Shown: positions 44,543-54,283 of the stretch, piece by piece
How the letters are laid out: each line of letters starts with the position of its first letter
How positions within the stretch are numbered: the stretch's first letter is position 1
Assembly: GCA_903828245.1 (NCBI GenBank)
Contig: CAIKLP010000021.1
Coordinates: forward strand, 1 to 62,039
Length of the DNA: 62,039 bases
Direction: 5' to 3'
DNA from: an uncultured bacterium
GTDB taxonomy: Bacteria > Bacteroidota > Bacteroidia > Sphingobacteriales > Sphingobacteriaceae
Notes under the pieces: model-generated
What the model was told of the DNA's origin: nothing
The model's input: only the letters and a program-made list of their open reading frames with translations
Databases searched by the model: none
Position numbers and translations under genes: made by a program

Positions 44543-46990
44543 ATGTTTCGAAAACTCCCCTTAGTATTGTTATTTGTTTGCCTCGCCAATTTGGGGTTTT
44601 CGCAACGCAGTGCTAATTTATTTGGAACCATTACCGATGAAAAAGGCAAAACCATGCCGCTAGTGAATATTTCAATAGTCGGAACTAATATTGGCACCCA
44701 AACCAACGATTTTGGGCATTACGAACTAAAAGTGCCAGCCGATTCCGCATTTACTTTACAGTTTAATTCTCTAGGATACGAATCACATAAAATTGAATTA
44801 AAGTTAAAACCTGCTCAACAAAAAAAAATCAGTCATCAATTTACACAATCTAGTTTTGCCATTAAACAAGTAGTAGTCAATAGTGATATAGATAGGCGAG
44901 CTGGAATTTCGAAAATAGATGCCAAATTGCTTTCTAGTTTACCATCTGCATCTGGAAATTTTGAAGCCATTTTAAAAACATTACCTGGTGTGCAATCCAA
45001 TAATGAATTGAGTTCGCAGTATAATGTGAGGGGTGGAAATTTCGATGAAAATTTAGTGTATGTAAATGATGTGGAAATTTATCGCCCATTCTTAGTTCGC
45101 TCAGGCCAACAAGAAGGACTGAGTTTCATCAATTCAGACATGGTTAAATCGGTGAGTTTTTCGGCCGGTGGATTTGATGCTAAATACGGAGATAAATTAT
45201 CTTCTGTATTAGATATAACTTATAAAAAACCTGTTGCTTTTGCAGGTAGTGTTTCGGCTGGCTTATTGAATCAATCCATTAACTTAGAAGGAACCAATCG
45301 CAATCGTCGCTTATCTTATTTGTTAGGTTACCGAAAAAAATCAACCAAATATGTATTGGGTTCTTTAGATATAGATGGCGATTACCAGCCTAATTTCTCC
45401 GACCTGCAAACCTATATAAACTATAGCCTTTCGACCGATTGGGAGCTCTCTTTTATGGGAAATTTCAATAGTAATAATTACATCGTGAAGCCACAAAGTA
45501 GAGAAACCACATTTGGTACTTTCAACGAAGTATTGCGTTTGTCTATCTTTTTTCAAGGACAAGAAATTGATCAATACCAAAGTACTTTAGGCGCTTTAAC
45601 GGCTACTTATAATCCATCCGATTCTTTGAAAATAAAATTCATTGCTACAAAATACAATTCCTTTGAACAAGAAACATTTGATATTGAAGGACAATATATT
45701 TTTGATGAAATTGAAAGTAATTTTGGAAAAGAAACCTTTGGACAGGTAAAAGCAAATAGGGGAGTTGGTGCCTACTTAAATCATGCTAGAAATTTTTTGC
45801 GTGCAAATGTTCAATCTATTGAAAACAAAGGACGCTACGTGCATAAGGGTAATTTATTATTATGGGGTTTGCGTTTTCAAAACGAGCAAATAAATGACCA
45901 ATTGAGTGAATGGAATTTAATAGATTCTGCAGGTTATGCACTTTCTAATTCGGCGCAAATGATTGAGTTGAAAGATGTAATTCGCACCAAAATAAAATTA
46001 AATACCAATCGCGTCAATGGGTTTATTCAAAATTCATTTTCGTTTAATTCGGATAAAAGTTTACAATTAACAACGGGAATTAGGGCTACCTATTGGGATT
46101 ATACCAAAGAATTAAATATAAGTCCTAGAATCACCTTGTCATATCATCCAAAATGGAAGCAGGACTGGGTTTTCAGGGCATCTACTGGTTTATATTATCA
46201 ACCGCCATTTTACCGCGAATTAAGAAATTACGATGGCACTTTATCTACCAATGCAGCAGCACAAAAATCTATTCATTATGTTTTAGCAGCCGATAAACAA
46301 TTTATTTCTTTTGGTGGTCGAAAGTTTAAGTTTATATCAGAAATGTATTATAAACAAATGGATCAAATTATTCCTTACGAGGTAGACAATGTTCGTATAC
46401 GATATTATGCAAATGATAAAGCAAAGGCATACGCTAAAGGTATTGATTTTAAAGTGAATGGGGAGTTTGTGAAAGATTTAGAATCGTGGTTTAGTTTGTC
46501 TTTTATGAGTACCCAAGAAGATATTTATAACGACAAAATAAATATCAAGGATGTAAGCGGAATAGATTCTGCTATAATTTATCCAGGTTATATTCCAAGG
46601 CCAACCGATCAACGATTTAATTTTTCGGTGTTCTTTCAAGATAATTTTAAAAATGATCCAAGTTTTAAAGTTCATTTAAATGTGGTTTTTGGCGCAAGAT
46701 TACCATTTGGTCCGCCAGATTTTGCGAGATATAAAGACACCTTGCGCATGCCACCTTATTGGAGAGCTGATGTAGGATTTAGTAAAGAATTTGTAAGCAA
46801 GAAAAATGGCGGAACCGCGCAAATTGGTCCATTTAAATCACTCATGCTTTATGCCGAAGTATTTAACCTCTTTAAACGCTCCAATACCATATCCTATCTA
46901 TGGATAAGGGATGTCAATGCACAACAATATGCGGTGCCAAATTACCTTACTTCTAGGCAAATAAACCTGCGTTTAGTGGGTAAATTTTAA
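44543..46990 (+). CDS. TonB-dependent outer-membrane receptor with carboxypeptidase-like N-terminal domain
   Basis: An 815-residue outer-membrane importer. A signal peptide (LVLLFVCLANLGFSQ) is followed by a carboxypeptidase-regulatory-like domain (~23-105; LFGTITDEKGKTMPLVNISI, LQFNSLGYES), a plug domain (~110-230; LKTLPGVQSNNELSSQYNVR, GGFDAKYGDKLSSVLDI) and a beta barrel ending in phenylalanine (RLVGKF). There is no SusD partner, so it is not a classical glycan-uptake locus; ligand unknown. Linked to rpe by a 7-bp gap, an arrangement with no obvious functional logic. Confidence 0.93.
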   Translation: MFRKLPLVLLFVCLANLGFSQRSANLFGTITDEKGKTMPLVNISIVGTNIGTQTNDFGHYELKVPADSAFTLQFNSLGYESHKIELKLKPAQQKKISHQFTQSSFAIKQVVVNSDIDRRAGISKIDAKLLSSLPSASGNFEAILKTLPGVQSNNELSSQYNVRGGNFDENLVYVNDVEIYRPFLVRSGQQEGLSFINSDMVKSVSFSAGGFDAKYGDKLSSVLDITYKKPVAFAGSVSAGLLNQSINLEGTNRNRRLSYLLGYRKKSTKYVLGSLDIDGDYQPNFSDLQTYINYSLSTDWELSFMGNFNSNNYIVKPQSRETTFGTFNEVLRLSIFFQGQEIDQYQSTLGALTATYNPSDSLKIKFIATKYNSFEQETFDIEGQYIFDEIESNFGKETFGQVKANRGVGAYLNHARNFLRANVQSIENKGRYVHKGNLLLWGLRFQNEQINDQLSEWNLIDSAGYALSNSAQMIELKDVIRTKIKLNTNRVNGFIQNSFSFNSDKSLQLTTGIRATYWDYTKELNISPRITLSYHPKWKQDWVFRASTGLYYQPPFYRELRNYDGTLSTNAAAQKSIHYVLAADKQFISFGGRKFKFISEMYYKQMDQIIPYEVDNVRIRYYANDKAKAYAKGIDFKVNGEFVKDLESWFSLSFMSTQEDIYNDKINIKDVSGIDSAIIYPGYIPRPTDQRFNFSVFFQDNFKNDPSFKVHLNVVFGARLPFGPPDFARYKDTLRMPPYWRADVGFSKEFVSKKNGGTAQIGPFKSLMLYAEVFNLFKRSNTISYLWIRDVNAQQYAVPNYLTSRQINLRLVGKF

Positions 46991-46993
46991 CAC

Positions 46994-47023
46994 TTGTATA
47001 AGAGTTGATAGTTTTTAACTTTG
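46994..47023 (+). promoter_or_regulatory. promoter of the serC-serA-DUF1015 operon
   Basis: TTG at 46994-46996, a 19-nt spacer and TAACTTTG (perfect TAnnTTTG) at 47016-47023, 3 bp after the TonB receptor stop. The predicted start near 47027 leaves a 20-nt leader. Confidence 0.78.
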
Positions 47024-47046
47024 TATGGTATTTTAACCTATAAAAA

Positions 47047-48120
47047 ATGCCACACAAACACAATTTCGGTGCAGGTCCTTGCATCTTACCACAAGAAGTT
47101 TTTGAACAAGCAGCACAAGCCGTATTAAGTTGGGGCGACACGGGTTTGTCTATTTTAGAAATCTCGCATCGCACGCCCGAGTTCGAATCGGTTGTTGCAG
47201 AATCTGTACAATTGATTAAAGAATTGATGCAGGTTCCCGCTGGATACGAAGTAATTTTTGTACAAGGTGGTGCTAGTTTGCAATTTGGTATGTTGCCCAT
47301 GAATTTATTAAACGAAGAAGAGTCGGCAGCTTATTTAGATACGGGTGTTTGGGCCAACAAAGCATGGAAAGAAGCTAAGCTTTTTGGAAATGTAAATGTA
47401 GTAGCATCTTCTAAAGAGTCTAACTATACCTTCATTCCAAAAGATTATCAAATTCCAACAGACGCAAAATATTTTCATTGCACCTCTAATAATACGATTT
47501 ACGGTACACAAATGCAATCCTTTCCAAAATCACCTGTTAGCATGGTGTGTGATATGTCGTCTGACATTTTAAGTAGGGAAATTAATGTAGCAGATTTTGA
47601 TTTAATATATGCTGGAGCACAGAAAAACATTGGTCCTGCAGGGAATACCGTTGTTATTTTAAAATCAGAAATTTTAGGAAAAGTTAACAGAAAAATAACA
47701 TCGATGCTCGATTATCGCATTCATATTGAAGGCGGATCGATGTATAACACACCACCGGTATTTGCTATTTATGTGGCCATGTTAAATTTACGTTGGTTAA
47801 AAAAACAAGGTGGTGTAAAAGAAATGGAAAGAAGAAATGTGGAGAAGGCCAATTTACTTTACTCCGAAATTGATAGAAACCCTATGTTTAAAGGTACTTG
47901 CGCAATAGAAGATCGTTCTAAAATGAATATTTGTTTTGTCATGAATGATGCCTCTTTTGAAAAAGAATTTTTACAAATGGCCGAAGCGGTTGGATGTGTT
48001 GGTTTAAAAGGACATCGAAGTGTGGGTGGATTTAGGGCATCTATGTATAATGCATTGCCATTAGCAAGCGTTCAAGTTTTAGTAGATACCATGAAAAATT
48101 TTGAAGCTTTAAAAAAATAA
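47047..48120 (+). CDS. serC: 3-phosphoserine/phosphohydroxythreonine transaminase
   Basis: A 357-residue PLP enzyme that makes 3-phosphoserine from 3-phosphohydroxypyruvate and glutamate. It opens with [36 protein letters not shown] and HRTPEF are family-typical. The PLP lysine is Lys193 in [12 protein letters not shown]. The C-terminal [18 protein letters not shown] contains phosphate-binding arginines. First gene of the serine operon, 4 bp ahead of serA, with its own well-formed promoter. Confidence 0.97.
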   Translation: MPHKHNFGAGPCILPQEVFEQAAQAVLSWGDTGLSILEISHRTPEFESVVAESVQLIKELMQVPAGYEVIFVQGGASLQFGMLPMNLLNEEESAAYLDTGVWANKAWKEAKLFGNVNVVASSKESNYTFIPKDYQIPTDAKYFHCTSNNTIYGTQMQSFPKSPVSMVCDMSSDILSREINVADFDLIYAGAQKNIGPAGNTVVILKSEILGKVNRKITSMLDYRIHIEGGSMYNTPPVFAIYVAMLNLRWLKKQGGVKEMERRNVEKANLLYSEIDRNPMFKGTCAIEDRSKMNICFVMNDASFEKEFLQMAEAVGCVGLKGHRSVGGFRASMYNALPLASVQVLVDTMKNFEALKK

Positions 48121-48124
48121 GAAG

Positions 48125-49075
48125 ATGAAAATATTAGCGAATGATGGGATTGATCCAATTGGCAAAAAAATGCTCGAAGATGCTGGTTTTACAGTAGATA
48201 CAGAGACAATTCCACAAGATCAATTGCTTTCAAAATTAAATCAATACGATGCCATTACGGTTCGTTCGGCAACCAAAATTCGCAAAGAATTAATTGATGC
48301 TTGTCCTCATTTAAAACTAATTGGTAGAGGTGGAGTGGGGATGGATAACATTGATGTGGACTATGCAAAATCTGTTGGAAAAACAGTGATTAATACACCA
48401 GCGGCATCTTCTATTTCTGTTGCAGAATTAGTATTTGCTCATTTGTTTTCGGGAGTTCGTTTTTTAGCGCAAGCCAACAGGGCTATGCCTTTGAATGGAG
48501 ATTCTCAATTCAATGATTTGAAAAAACAATATGCAAAAGGCCTCGAATTAAAAGGTAAAACCATTGGCATTTTAGGTTTTGGTCGCATTGGAAGAGAAGT
48601 GGCTAAAATTGCATTTGGTTTAGGAATGGATGTACTTGCCTACGATTTATTTGAATTTAATCCTACCGTAGAAATGCGTTTTTCTGGAGACATTACTTTA
48701 CCATTAACTGTTCAAGTGGCTAGTAAGTCCTTATTGCTTCAAAGAGCCGATTTTATTACCTTACATGTGCCAGCAATAGATGGTAAGCCTGTAATAGGTG
48801 CTGCAGAATTTGCCATGATGAAAAAGGGCGCAGCCATTGTGAATTGTGCAAGAGGTGGTGTAATTGATGAAACAGCATTATTAGCTGCCTTAGATAATCA
48901 ACAAATAGCATTTGCTGGATTAGATGTTTTTGATAACGAACCAACACCATCTTCGGCCATTTTAACTCATCCTAAAATTTCTTTAACGCCACATATTGGC
49001 GCTGCAACCAACGAAGCGCAAGAGCGCATTGGGGTGGAGTTAGCGAATTTGATCATTGATTTTTTTAATAAATAA
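48125..49075 (+). CDS. serA: D-3-phosphoglycerate dehydrogenase, short type without ACT domain
   Basis: A 316-residue NAD-dependent 2-hydroxyacid dehydrogenase. Substrate segment LIGRGGVGMDNIDVDYAKS, Rossmann loop GILGFGRIGREVAK, catalytic arginine in NCARGGVIDE, glutamate in DVFDNEP and histidine in TPHIGAAT. Between serC and DUF1015, it is confidently the first-step serine enzyme. It stops right after the substrate/NAD domains and lacks the ACT or ASB domain, so serine feedback of the E. coli kind is not expected. Specificity is inferred from the operon. Confidence 0.93.
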   Translation: MKILANDGIDPIGKKMLEDAGFTVDTETIPQDQLLSKLNQYDAITVRSATKIRKELIDACPHLKLIGRGGVGMDNIDVDYAKSVGKTVINTPAASSISVAELVFAHLFSGVRFLAQANRAMPLNGDSQFNDLKKQYAKGLELKGKTIGILGFGRIGREVAKIAFGLGMDVLAYDLFEFNPTVEMRFSGDITLPLTVQVASKSLLLQRADFITLHVPAIDGKPVIGAAEFAMMKKGAAIVNCARGGVIDETALLAALDNQQIAFAGLDVFDNEPTPSSAILTHPKISLTPHIGAATNEAQERIGVELANLIIDFFNK

Positions 49076-49077
49076 CA

Positions 49078-50310
49078 ATGGCAAATATAAAAGCATTCAA
49101 AGGTATTAGACCCCGAAAAGATTTAGTAGCACAAGTGGTTGCTAAACCTTTTGATACTTTTTATACGCCTGCAGCCAAACAAATTTTAGAAAATAATCCT
49201 ATCTCATTTTTACATACCATAGAACCACTCATTGCTAATCCTTTTCAGCAAGGTTCAAGAGAAGAAATTGTATTCAAAAAAGCAAAAGAGTTTTTTGATG
49301 AATTTTTGGAAGATGGCGTATTGCAAAGTGATGCATCGGATAGTATTTATGCTTATCGCACATTCAATAGGGGCCAATGGCAGCAAGGTATTTGGTGTTT
49401 AACATCAATAGACGATTACTTAAATAATTTCTTAAAAAAGCATGAGCTTACCCGTACCGAAAGAGAAAAAGATTTAATTGAATATTTAGATAATACCGGC
49501 ATCGATGCCAATCCAGTTTTGGTGACTTACCAAGGAAGTTCAAAAATTAAAGAAATATTGAATCAGGTAATGGCTACTTCGCCCGATTTTGATTACCATG
49601 CCAACGATCAGCAACATCAATTATGGCGCATCGATTCAGTGCAAACTAATCAAGAACTTATTTCCGAATTCAAAAAATTTGAGGCTACTTATATTGCCGA
49701 TGGTCATCATCGTGCCGCTGCTGCTGCACTTGCAGGCACACAAAAACGAAAAAATAATTTCAAACACCATGGCCGAGAAGAATATAATTTCTTTAGTACC
49801 ATCTATTTTAGTTTTGAAGAGTTACAAATTTTTGAGTTTCAACGTGTCTTGAAAGATTTAAATGGCTTAACTAACAGCGAATTTCTTGCTAAACTTGCTG
49901 AAAATTTTGAGATAATATTAAGCGATGCAGCAAAGCCAATGCAGGCTCGTGAGTTTAAATTATACCTCGATCATACTTGGTATAAAATAACTCCAAAGCA
50001 ACTAAATACAACACTTACAGAGCCTATAGATTTATTAGATGTGAGTATATTGCAAACGCAAATATTACATCCAATATTAGGAATTGAAAATCCTAGAAGA
50101 GATCCTCGAATTTCTTTTGTGGGTGGGATTGTGCCAATACAAGATATTACCAAAAGTATAGATGCAGGAGAAAGTGCCGCTGCTTTTATTTTATATCCAA
50201 CCTCTATCGAAGAGTTAGTAGCTGTTTCGGATGCAGGATCTGTAATGCCACCCAAATCTACTTGGTTCGAACCTAAAATGCCCTGTGGCTTAGTGGTTCA
50301 TAGTTTGTAA
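49078..50310 (+). CDS. DUF1015-family protein in the serine operon
   Basis: A 410-residue cytoplasmic protein of the DUF1015 family, whose function is not established to my knowledge. Conserved segments: FKGIRPRKDLVAQVVAKPFD at the N-terminus, KHELTRTEREKDLIEYLDNT (~121-140), and ADGHHRAAAALAG-like sequence at 207-220 with D208-G-H-H-R212. A DGHHR motif also occurs in the ParB/sulfiredoxin-like fold, which includes free-serine kinases. It starts 2 bp after serA, so a job in serine or phosphoserine metabolism is likely. No serB is present in the window. Confidence 0.85.
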   Translation: MANIKAFKGIRPRKDLVAQVVAKPFDTFYTPAAKQILENNPISFLHTIEPLIANPFQQGSREEIVFKKAKEFFDEFLEDGVLQSDASDSIYAYRTFNRGQWQQGIWCLTSIDDYLNNFLKKHELTRTEREKDLIEYLDNTGIDANPVLVTYQGSSKIKEILNQVMATSPDFDYHANDQQHQLWRIDSVQTNQELISEFKKFEATYIADGHHRAAAAALAGTQKRKNNFKHHGREEYNFFSTIYFSFEELQIFEFQRVLKDLNGLTNSEFLAKLAENFEIILSDAAKPMQAREFKLYLDHTWYKITPKQLNTTLTEPIDLLDVSILQTQILHPILGIENPRRDPRISFVGGIVPIQDITKSIDAGESAAAFILYPTSIEELVAVSDAGSVMPPKSTWFEPKMPCGLVVHSL

Positions 50311-50317
50311 TATTATT

Positions 50318-50536
50318 TCACTTCCCTTTTAATTCCAAATAAAGTGCTTCTACTTTGGCTCTTGCCCAAGGTGTTTTTCGTAAAAAGGTTAAAGATGATT
50401 TTATGCTAGGATCGTGTTTAAAACAATTGATGCGAATGGCTTCGTCTAAATATTCCCAACCATAATTGGCCACTAAAAATTCGAGTATTTGGGCAAGTGT
50501 AATGCCGTGTAATGGATTGTTAGCTTGACTTTCCAT
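50318..50536 (-). CDS. VF530-family small DNA-binding-like protein
   Basis: A 72-residue protein of the VF530 (DUF2132) family, recognised by the near-invariant [20 protein letters not shown] and [20 protein letters not shown]. Structures of the family suggest a small helical DNA-binding fold; its role is unknown. Its start overlaps the START-like gene by one base, making it the last member of the ABC-exporter operon. Convergent with the DUF1015 gene, 7 bp apart. Confidence 0.92.
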   Translation of the reverse strand: MESQANNPLHGITLAQILEFLVANYGWEYLDEAIRINCFKHDPSIKSSLTFLRKTPWARAKVEALYLELKGK

Positions 50537-50928
50537 TAGGCTTCTTCTTCAAAAAATTCTTCCAATGATGCAAAATAAATATCATTCCAACCATCTATCA
50601 TGTCTTCAAATGCTTCGTCTGGAATATTTGTTTGACTGAGTTCAATAGAAGTGGAGTCGGGTCTTTTGCCTGGGTGTAATTTAAAAGTCACGATAGATTC
50701 TTCGGGTTCGCCCTCGAAATACCAATGTTGAACAATTTTTTTATTTTCTTCAAATTCCAAGTTTTTACCACAAATATCTCCATCAAAAAGAGAGAATTCG
50801 CTGCCTTCTTCGGTACTCATTTGCGCTTCTGCACCAGACCACAACTGAATGGTCATAGGGTTGGTGAGGGCTAAATACACTTGATCTGGACTGGTTGGTA
50901 ATTCGAAATATTTTTTAAATGTTTTCAT
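50536..50928 (-). CDS. START-like/SRPBCC domain protein
   Basis: A 130-residue cytoplasmic protein with an AHSA1/START-like fold: [45 protein letters not shown], and a final helix [20 protein letters not shown]. Such domains bind hydrophobic ligands or act as chaperone-like modules. It is short and very acidic at the C-terminus. The start at 50928 is preferred to one 45 bp upstream, which would overlap the nuclease-like gene. Ligand unknown. Confidence 0.85.
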   Translation of the reverse strand: MKTFKKYFELPTSPDQVYLALTNPMTIQLWSGAEAQMSTEEGSEFSLFDGDICGKNLEFEENKKIVQHWYFEGEPEESIVTFKLHPGKRPDSTSIELSQTNIPDEAFEDMIDGWNDIYFASLEEFFEEEA

Positions 50929-50936
50929 GTGCTTGT

Positions 50937-52331
50937 TTATAAAATAAATTGCTTTCCTTTTTGCGGAATGCAAACTTGGTATTCTTTTTCATTCAATATA
51001 GCTGCTAATTGCTGCATCGATGATTTTTCGCCATGCACCAAAAATACTTTTTTTAATTTACTTGGCGGCGTAGCCATGATAAAATTTAATAAGCCATTTT
51101 GATCGGCATGGGCGCTAAAGAGGTCGGTTTGTTTGATACTCGCAAAGACATAGAGTTCTCGGCCATATATTTTTACCATGGGAATGCCATCGAGTAATTT
51201 CCTGCCTAAAGTTCCTTTGGCACAATAGCCAATAAATAAAATAGTGCAATAATAGTTTTGTAAATTAAAATATAGATGATCTTGAATTCGACCGCCTTCT
51301 AACATACCCGCAGAAGAAATAATAATACAAGGTTCGAAGTAATCCGATATTTGCTTGCTTTCATTTAAGGTCTCTATATAATCTAAAGAATCAAAAGTAA
51401 ATTGATCGCCATTGCTTTGGTAAAAGGCTTGCGCGCTATCATTCAATAAATGATGGTGTTTGCGGTAGATGTCTGTGCCTGCCATTCCCAGCGGGCTATC
51501 GACAAAAACTTTGATTGGCGGAAGTTTTTTAGCCGCAAATATTTTATTGATGCTATAAACCAATGCTTGTGTTCTGCCAATACTAAATGCAGGAATAATT
51601 AAGCGTCCTGGTGTATCGATGCAACTGTGTTTGATATTTTCTATTAATACTTCTTCTACTGTTTTATCTTTTGAGTGTAATCTGCCGCCATAGGTTGATT
51701 CACAAATCATGTAATCAACATCTGGAATAGTTTCTGGATCGGCTAAAATAGGATAGTTGTAACGGCCTATATCTCCCGAAAACACGACTCTTTTAAGGTT
51801 ATCTTCTTCCTGAATTTCTAACAAAATAGCCGCTGCGCCTAATAAATGTCCAGCTGGAATTAAGGTGATACTTAGATTTGCGCGCGCTTCAAATTTTTTG
51901 TGAAATGGAACACAAAAAAAACGATCCATGGTATCCATTACATGTTTATGCAAATAGAGTGGAGCGTGTTTGAATTCATTTTTACCTCGACGGTTTTTTT
52001 TGTTGTCTTTGTTTTTAGCTAAAAAAACATTCACCGAGTCGGTTAATAATATCTGACAAAGATCTGCAGTTGCAGATGTACAAAGGATTTGACCATTGTA
52101 TCCGTTTTTTACTAGCGTAGGTAAATTACCCGAATGATCAATATGGGCATGTGTTAGAATAACTAAATCGATGCTACTGGGTTCAAATGGAAATATTTCG
52201 TTTTCTACACTCGACCTATCTTTTTCGTAATCTAAACCACAATCTATGAGCACGCGGTAACCATCTTGCAATTCGATTAAATGCATGCTACCCGTAACTT
52301 GTTCTGCGGCACCCCAACTGGTAAAATTCAT
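50937..52331 (-). CDS. MBL-fold beta-CASP ribonuclease-like protein
   Basis: A 464-residue cytoplasmic metallo-beta-lactamase protein with the beta-CASP domain of the CPSF73/YSH1-like RNA-processing group. N-terminus NFTSWGAAEQVTGSMHLIEL and the metal motif LTHAHIDHSGNLP (His61, His63, Asp65, His66); later VFSGDIGRY, ESTYGGRLH, SAGMLEGGRIQDHL and FLVHGEKSSM are beta-CASP hallmarks. RNA endo- or exonuclease activity is expected. Starts directly after the ABC exporter stop (adjacent bases). Confidence 0.92.
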   Translation of the reverse strand: MNFTSWGAAEQVTGSMHLIELQDGYRVLIDCGLDYEKDRSSVENEIFPFEPSSIDLVILTHAHIDHSGNLPTLVKNGYNGQILCTSATADLCQILLTDSVNVFLAKNKDNKKNRRGKNEFKHAPLYLHKHVMDTMDRFFCVPFHKKFEARANLSITLIPAGHLLGAAAILLEIQEEDNLKRVVFSGDIGRYNYPILADPETIPDVDYMICESTYGGRLHSKDKTVEEVLIENIKHSCIDTPGRLIIPAFSIGRTQALVYSINKIFAAKKLPPIKVFVDSPLGMAGTDIYRKHHHLLNDSAQAFYQSNGDQFTFDSLDYIETLNESKQISDYFEPCIIISSAGMLEGGRIQDHLYFNLQNYYCTILFIGYCAKGTLGRKLLDGIPMVKIYGRELYVFASIKQTDLFSAHADQNGLLNFIMATPPSKLKKVFLVHGEKSSMQQLAAILNEKEYQVCIPQKGKQFIL

Positions 52332-54140
52332 TTATTGTTTTTCTGTTTGAAGTTGACTTAAGTATTTATATAAACCGCCTTCCGACTGCATAAGCGCTTC
52401 GTGGCTGCCATTCTCTATTACCTTACCGTTATCTATTACAACTATTCTATCGGCCTCTCTAATGGTCGATAATCGATGGGCAATGATAATCGAAGTTCTG
52501 CCCTTCATGAGCTCTTCTAAAGCTTCCTGTACTAATCTTTCTGATTCCGAATCGAGTGAGCTGGTGGCTTCATCTAAAATTAAAATCGCAGGATTTTTCA
52601 GTAATGCCCTTGCAATGGCAATTCGTTGTCTTTGACCACCCGATAATTTCACTCCGCGTTCGCCTACAATGGTTTGATAACCTTCCGGAAATCCCTGAAT
52701 AAATTGATCTGCATTGGCTCTTTGCGCGGCTAAAATAATTTCCGCTTTACTGGCATTAATTTTTCCGTAGGCAATGTTTTCTTCGATGCTTCCACCAAAC
52801 AATAAAACATCTTGCGGAACAATGGCCACTTGATTTCGAATATCTGTTAAAGAATAAGAGCTAGCCGGTTGATTATCGAATAATAAAACACCGGTATCGG
52901 GTTCGTAGAATCGTAGTATCATCGAGGCAATGGTAGATTTTCCAGCACCGCTAGGCCCAACTATCGCAACCCTTTCACCGATTTTAGCTTCAAAAGAAAT
53001 TTCATCTAATACTTTAATTTCTTTTCTAGAAGGATAATTAAAACTTAGTTTTTCGAATTTAAGCGAACCGACAATTTTTTTATCAATTTGATGGGCATCT
53101 TTTACTAAAGGTAAATCTTCGTTTACTTCATTTAGTAATTCGACCACTCTTTCGCTGGCGCCCACAATTTTTTGTAGCTGTGCATAAAGCTCTGCAAAAC
53201 TCCCCATGGCAGCGCCTACAAAAGTTGAATATAAAATAAAGGAAGTGAGTTGACCAACGGTAATTTCGCCAATTTGCACGAGGGTGGCACCATACCAAAC
53301 CACGGCTACAATAGAACCGAACAAACAGAAAATAATAAAGGATGCAAACGCGCCTCTATATTTCGCTCCTTTTAAAGCCAATAAAACAACCTGGTCTACC
53401 GAATTGGCATAGCGATTGGTTTCATAGCTTTCGTTGACAAATGCTTTCACATTGGCGATGCCTTGTAGGGTTTCTTCGACTACTACGTTTGATTCTGCTA
53501 ATTTATCTTGTGCTTTTCTAGATAAGGTTCTGATGAATTTTCCAAAAACAACCGCAACAATAACGAGTACAGGAAATACACTGAGCATCATTAAAGTTAA
53601 TTTACCAGAAACCAAACTGAGGGCAATAATACCGCCAATAAATACGATGATTTGCCTTAACAATTCGGCAATGGTGCCGGTAATACTATCTTGTATTTGC
53701 GCTAAATCTGCCGAAATTCTAGAATTGAGTTCACCCACTCTTCTTTGAGAGAAGAAAGTCATGGGTAGGGTAACCAATTTAAAATAGGTGTCTTTTCTTA
53801 AATCGGCCAAAGACCTTTCCGATACTTCGACAAACCAGATTACCCTAAAAAAGGAAAAGGTAGCTTGAATTAATAATACACTCATCAATATTAGCGCGAT
53901 TTCGTTAATGTTGCCAATGCCTTTCGTTGCGCCATCGATAAGCATTCCCATGGCTTTTGGAAAGGCCAAAGAGGCAACACTCGATAATATGAGAAAGAAA
54001 ATACCAATCAAAAACTTCTTACGATGCGGGTAAAGGTATTTCAATAAAACTTTCACGCTTTTCAACGATTCTTTGTTGATTTTTGCTTTTGGAAGCTCCT
54101 CTTCTGGTGTATTACTGCTGTTTAATCTTGCCCTGGCCAT
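52332..54140 (-). CDS. ABC exporter (fused membrane and ATPase domains)
   Basis: A 602-residue half-transporter of the MsbA/multidrug type. Residues ~35-320 hold six membrane helices (FLIGIFFLILSSVASLAFPK and following); the nucleotide-binding domain has Walker A IVGPSGAGKSTI, Q-loop VAIVPQDVLLFGG, signature LSGGQRQRIAIARALL, Walker B ILILDEATSSLD and the H-loop IIAHRLSTI. It should work as a homodimer exporting lipid or a hydrophobic drug. It heads a four-gene operon with the beta-CASP, START-like and VF530 genes. Confidence 0.95.
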   Translation of the reverse strand: MARARLNSSNTPEEELPKAKINKESLKSVKVLLKYLYPHRKKFLIGIFFLILSSVASLAFPKAMGMLIDGATKGIGNINEIALILMSVLLIQATFSFFRVIWFVEVSERSLADLRKDTYFKLVTLPMTFFSQRRVGELNSRISADLAQIQDSITGTIAELLRQIIVFIGGIIALSLVSGKLTLMMLSVFPVLVIVAVVFGKFIRTLSRKAQDKLAESNVVVEETLQGIANVKAFVNESYETNRYANSVDQVVLLALKGAKYRGAFASFIIFCLFGSIVAVVWYGATLVQIGEITVGQLTSFILYSTFVGAAMGSFAELYAQLQKIVGASERVVELLNEVNEDLPLVKDAHQIDKKIVGSLKFEKLSFNYPSRKEIKVLDEISFEAKIGERVAIVGPSGAGKSTIASMILRFYEPDTGVLLFDNQPASSYSLTDIRNQVAIVPQDVLLFGGSIEENIAYGKINASKAEIILAAQRANADQFIQGFPEGYQTIVGERGVKLSGGQRQRIAIARALLKNPAILILDEATSSLDSESERLVQEALEELMKGRTSIIIAHRLSTIREADRIVVIDNGKVIENGSHEALMQSEGGLYKYLSQLQTEKQ

Positions 54141-54259
54141 ATATTGTATTAAAAACTAAAAATATTCATAAATAAATGAACCAAATGGAGCTTTTTTTGT
54201 TTTTTATTCACATCGGTATAAATACCCTTAAAATAACCCCAAATCAATTTTTTTTAAGT

Positions 54260-54267
54260 TAAATTTG
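54260..54267 (+). promoter_or_regulatory. candidate -7 element of the MbnP-like operon
   Basis: TAAATTTG, a perfect TAnnTTTG, 16 nt before the MbnP-like ATG. I find no TTG at the correct spacing, so the promoter is either weak or activator-dependent. Confidence 0.45.
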
Positions 54268-54283
54268 ATAAAAATAGCAGGTC

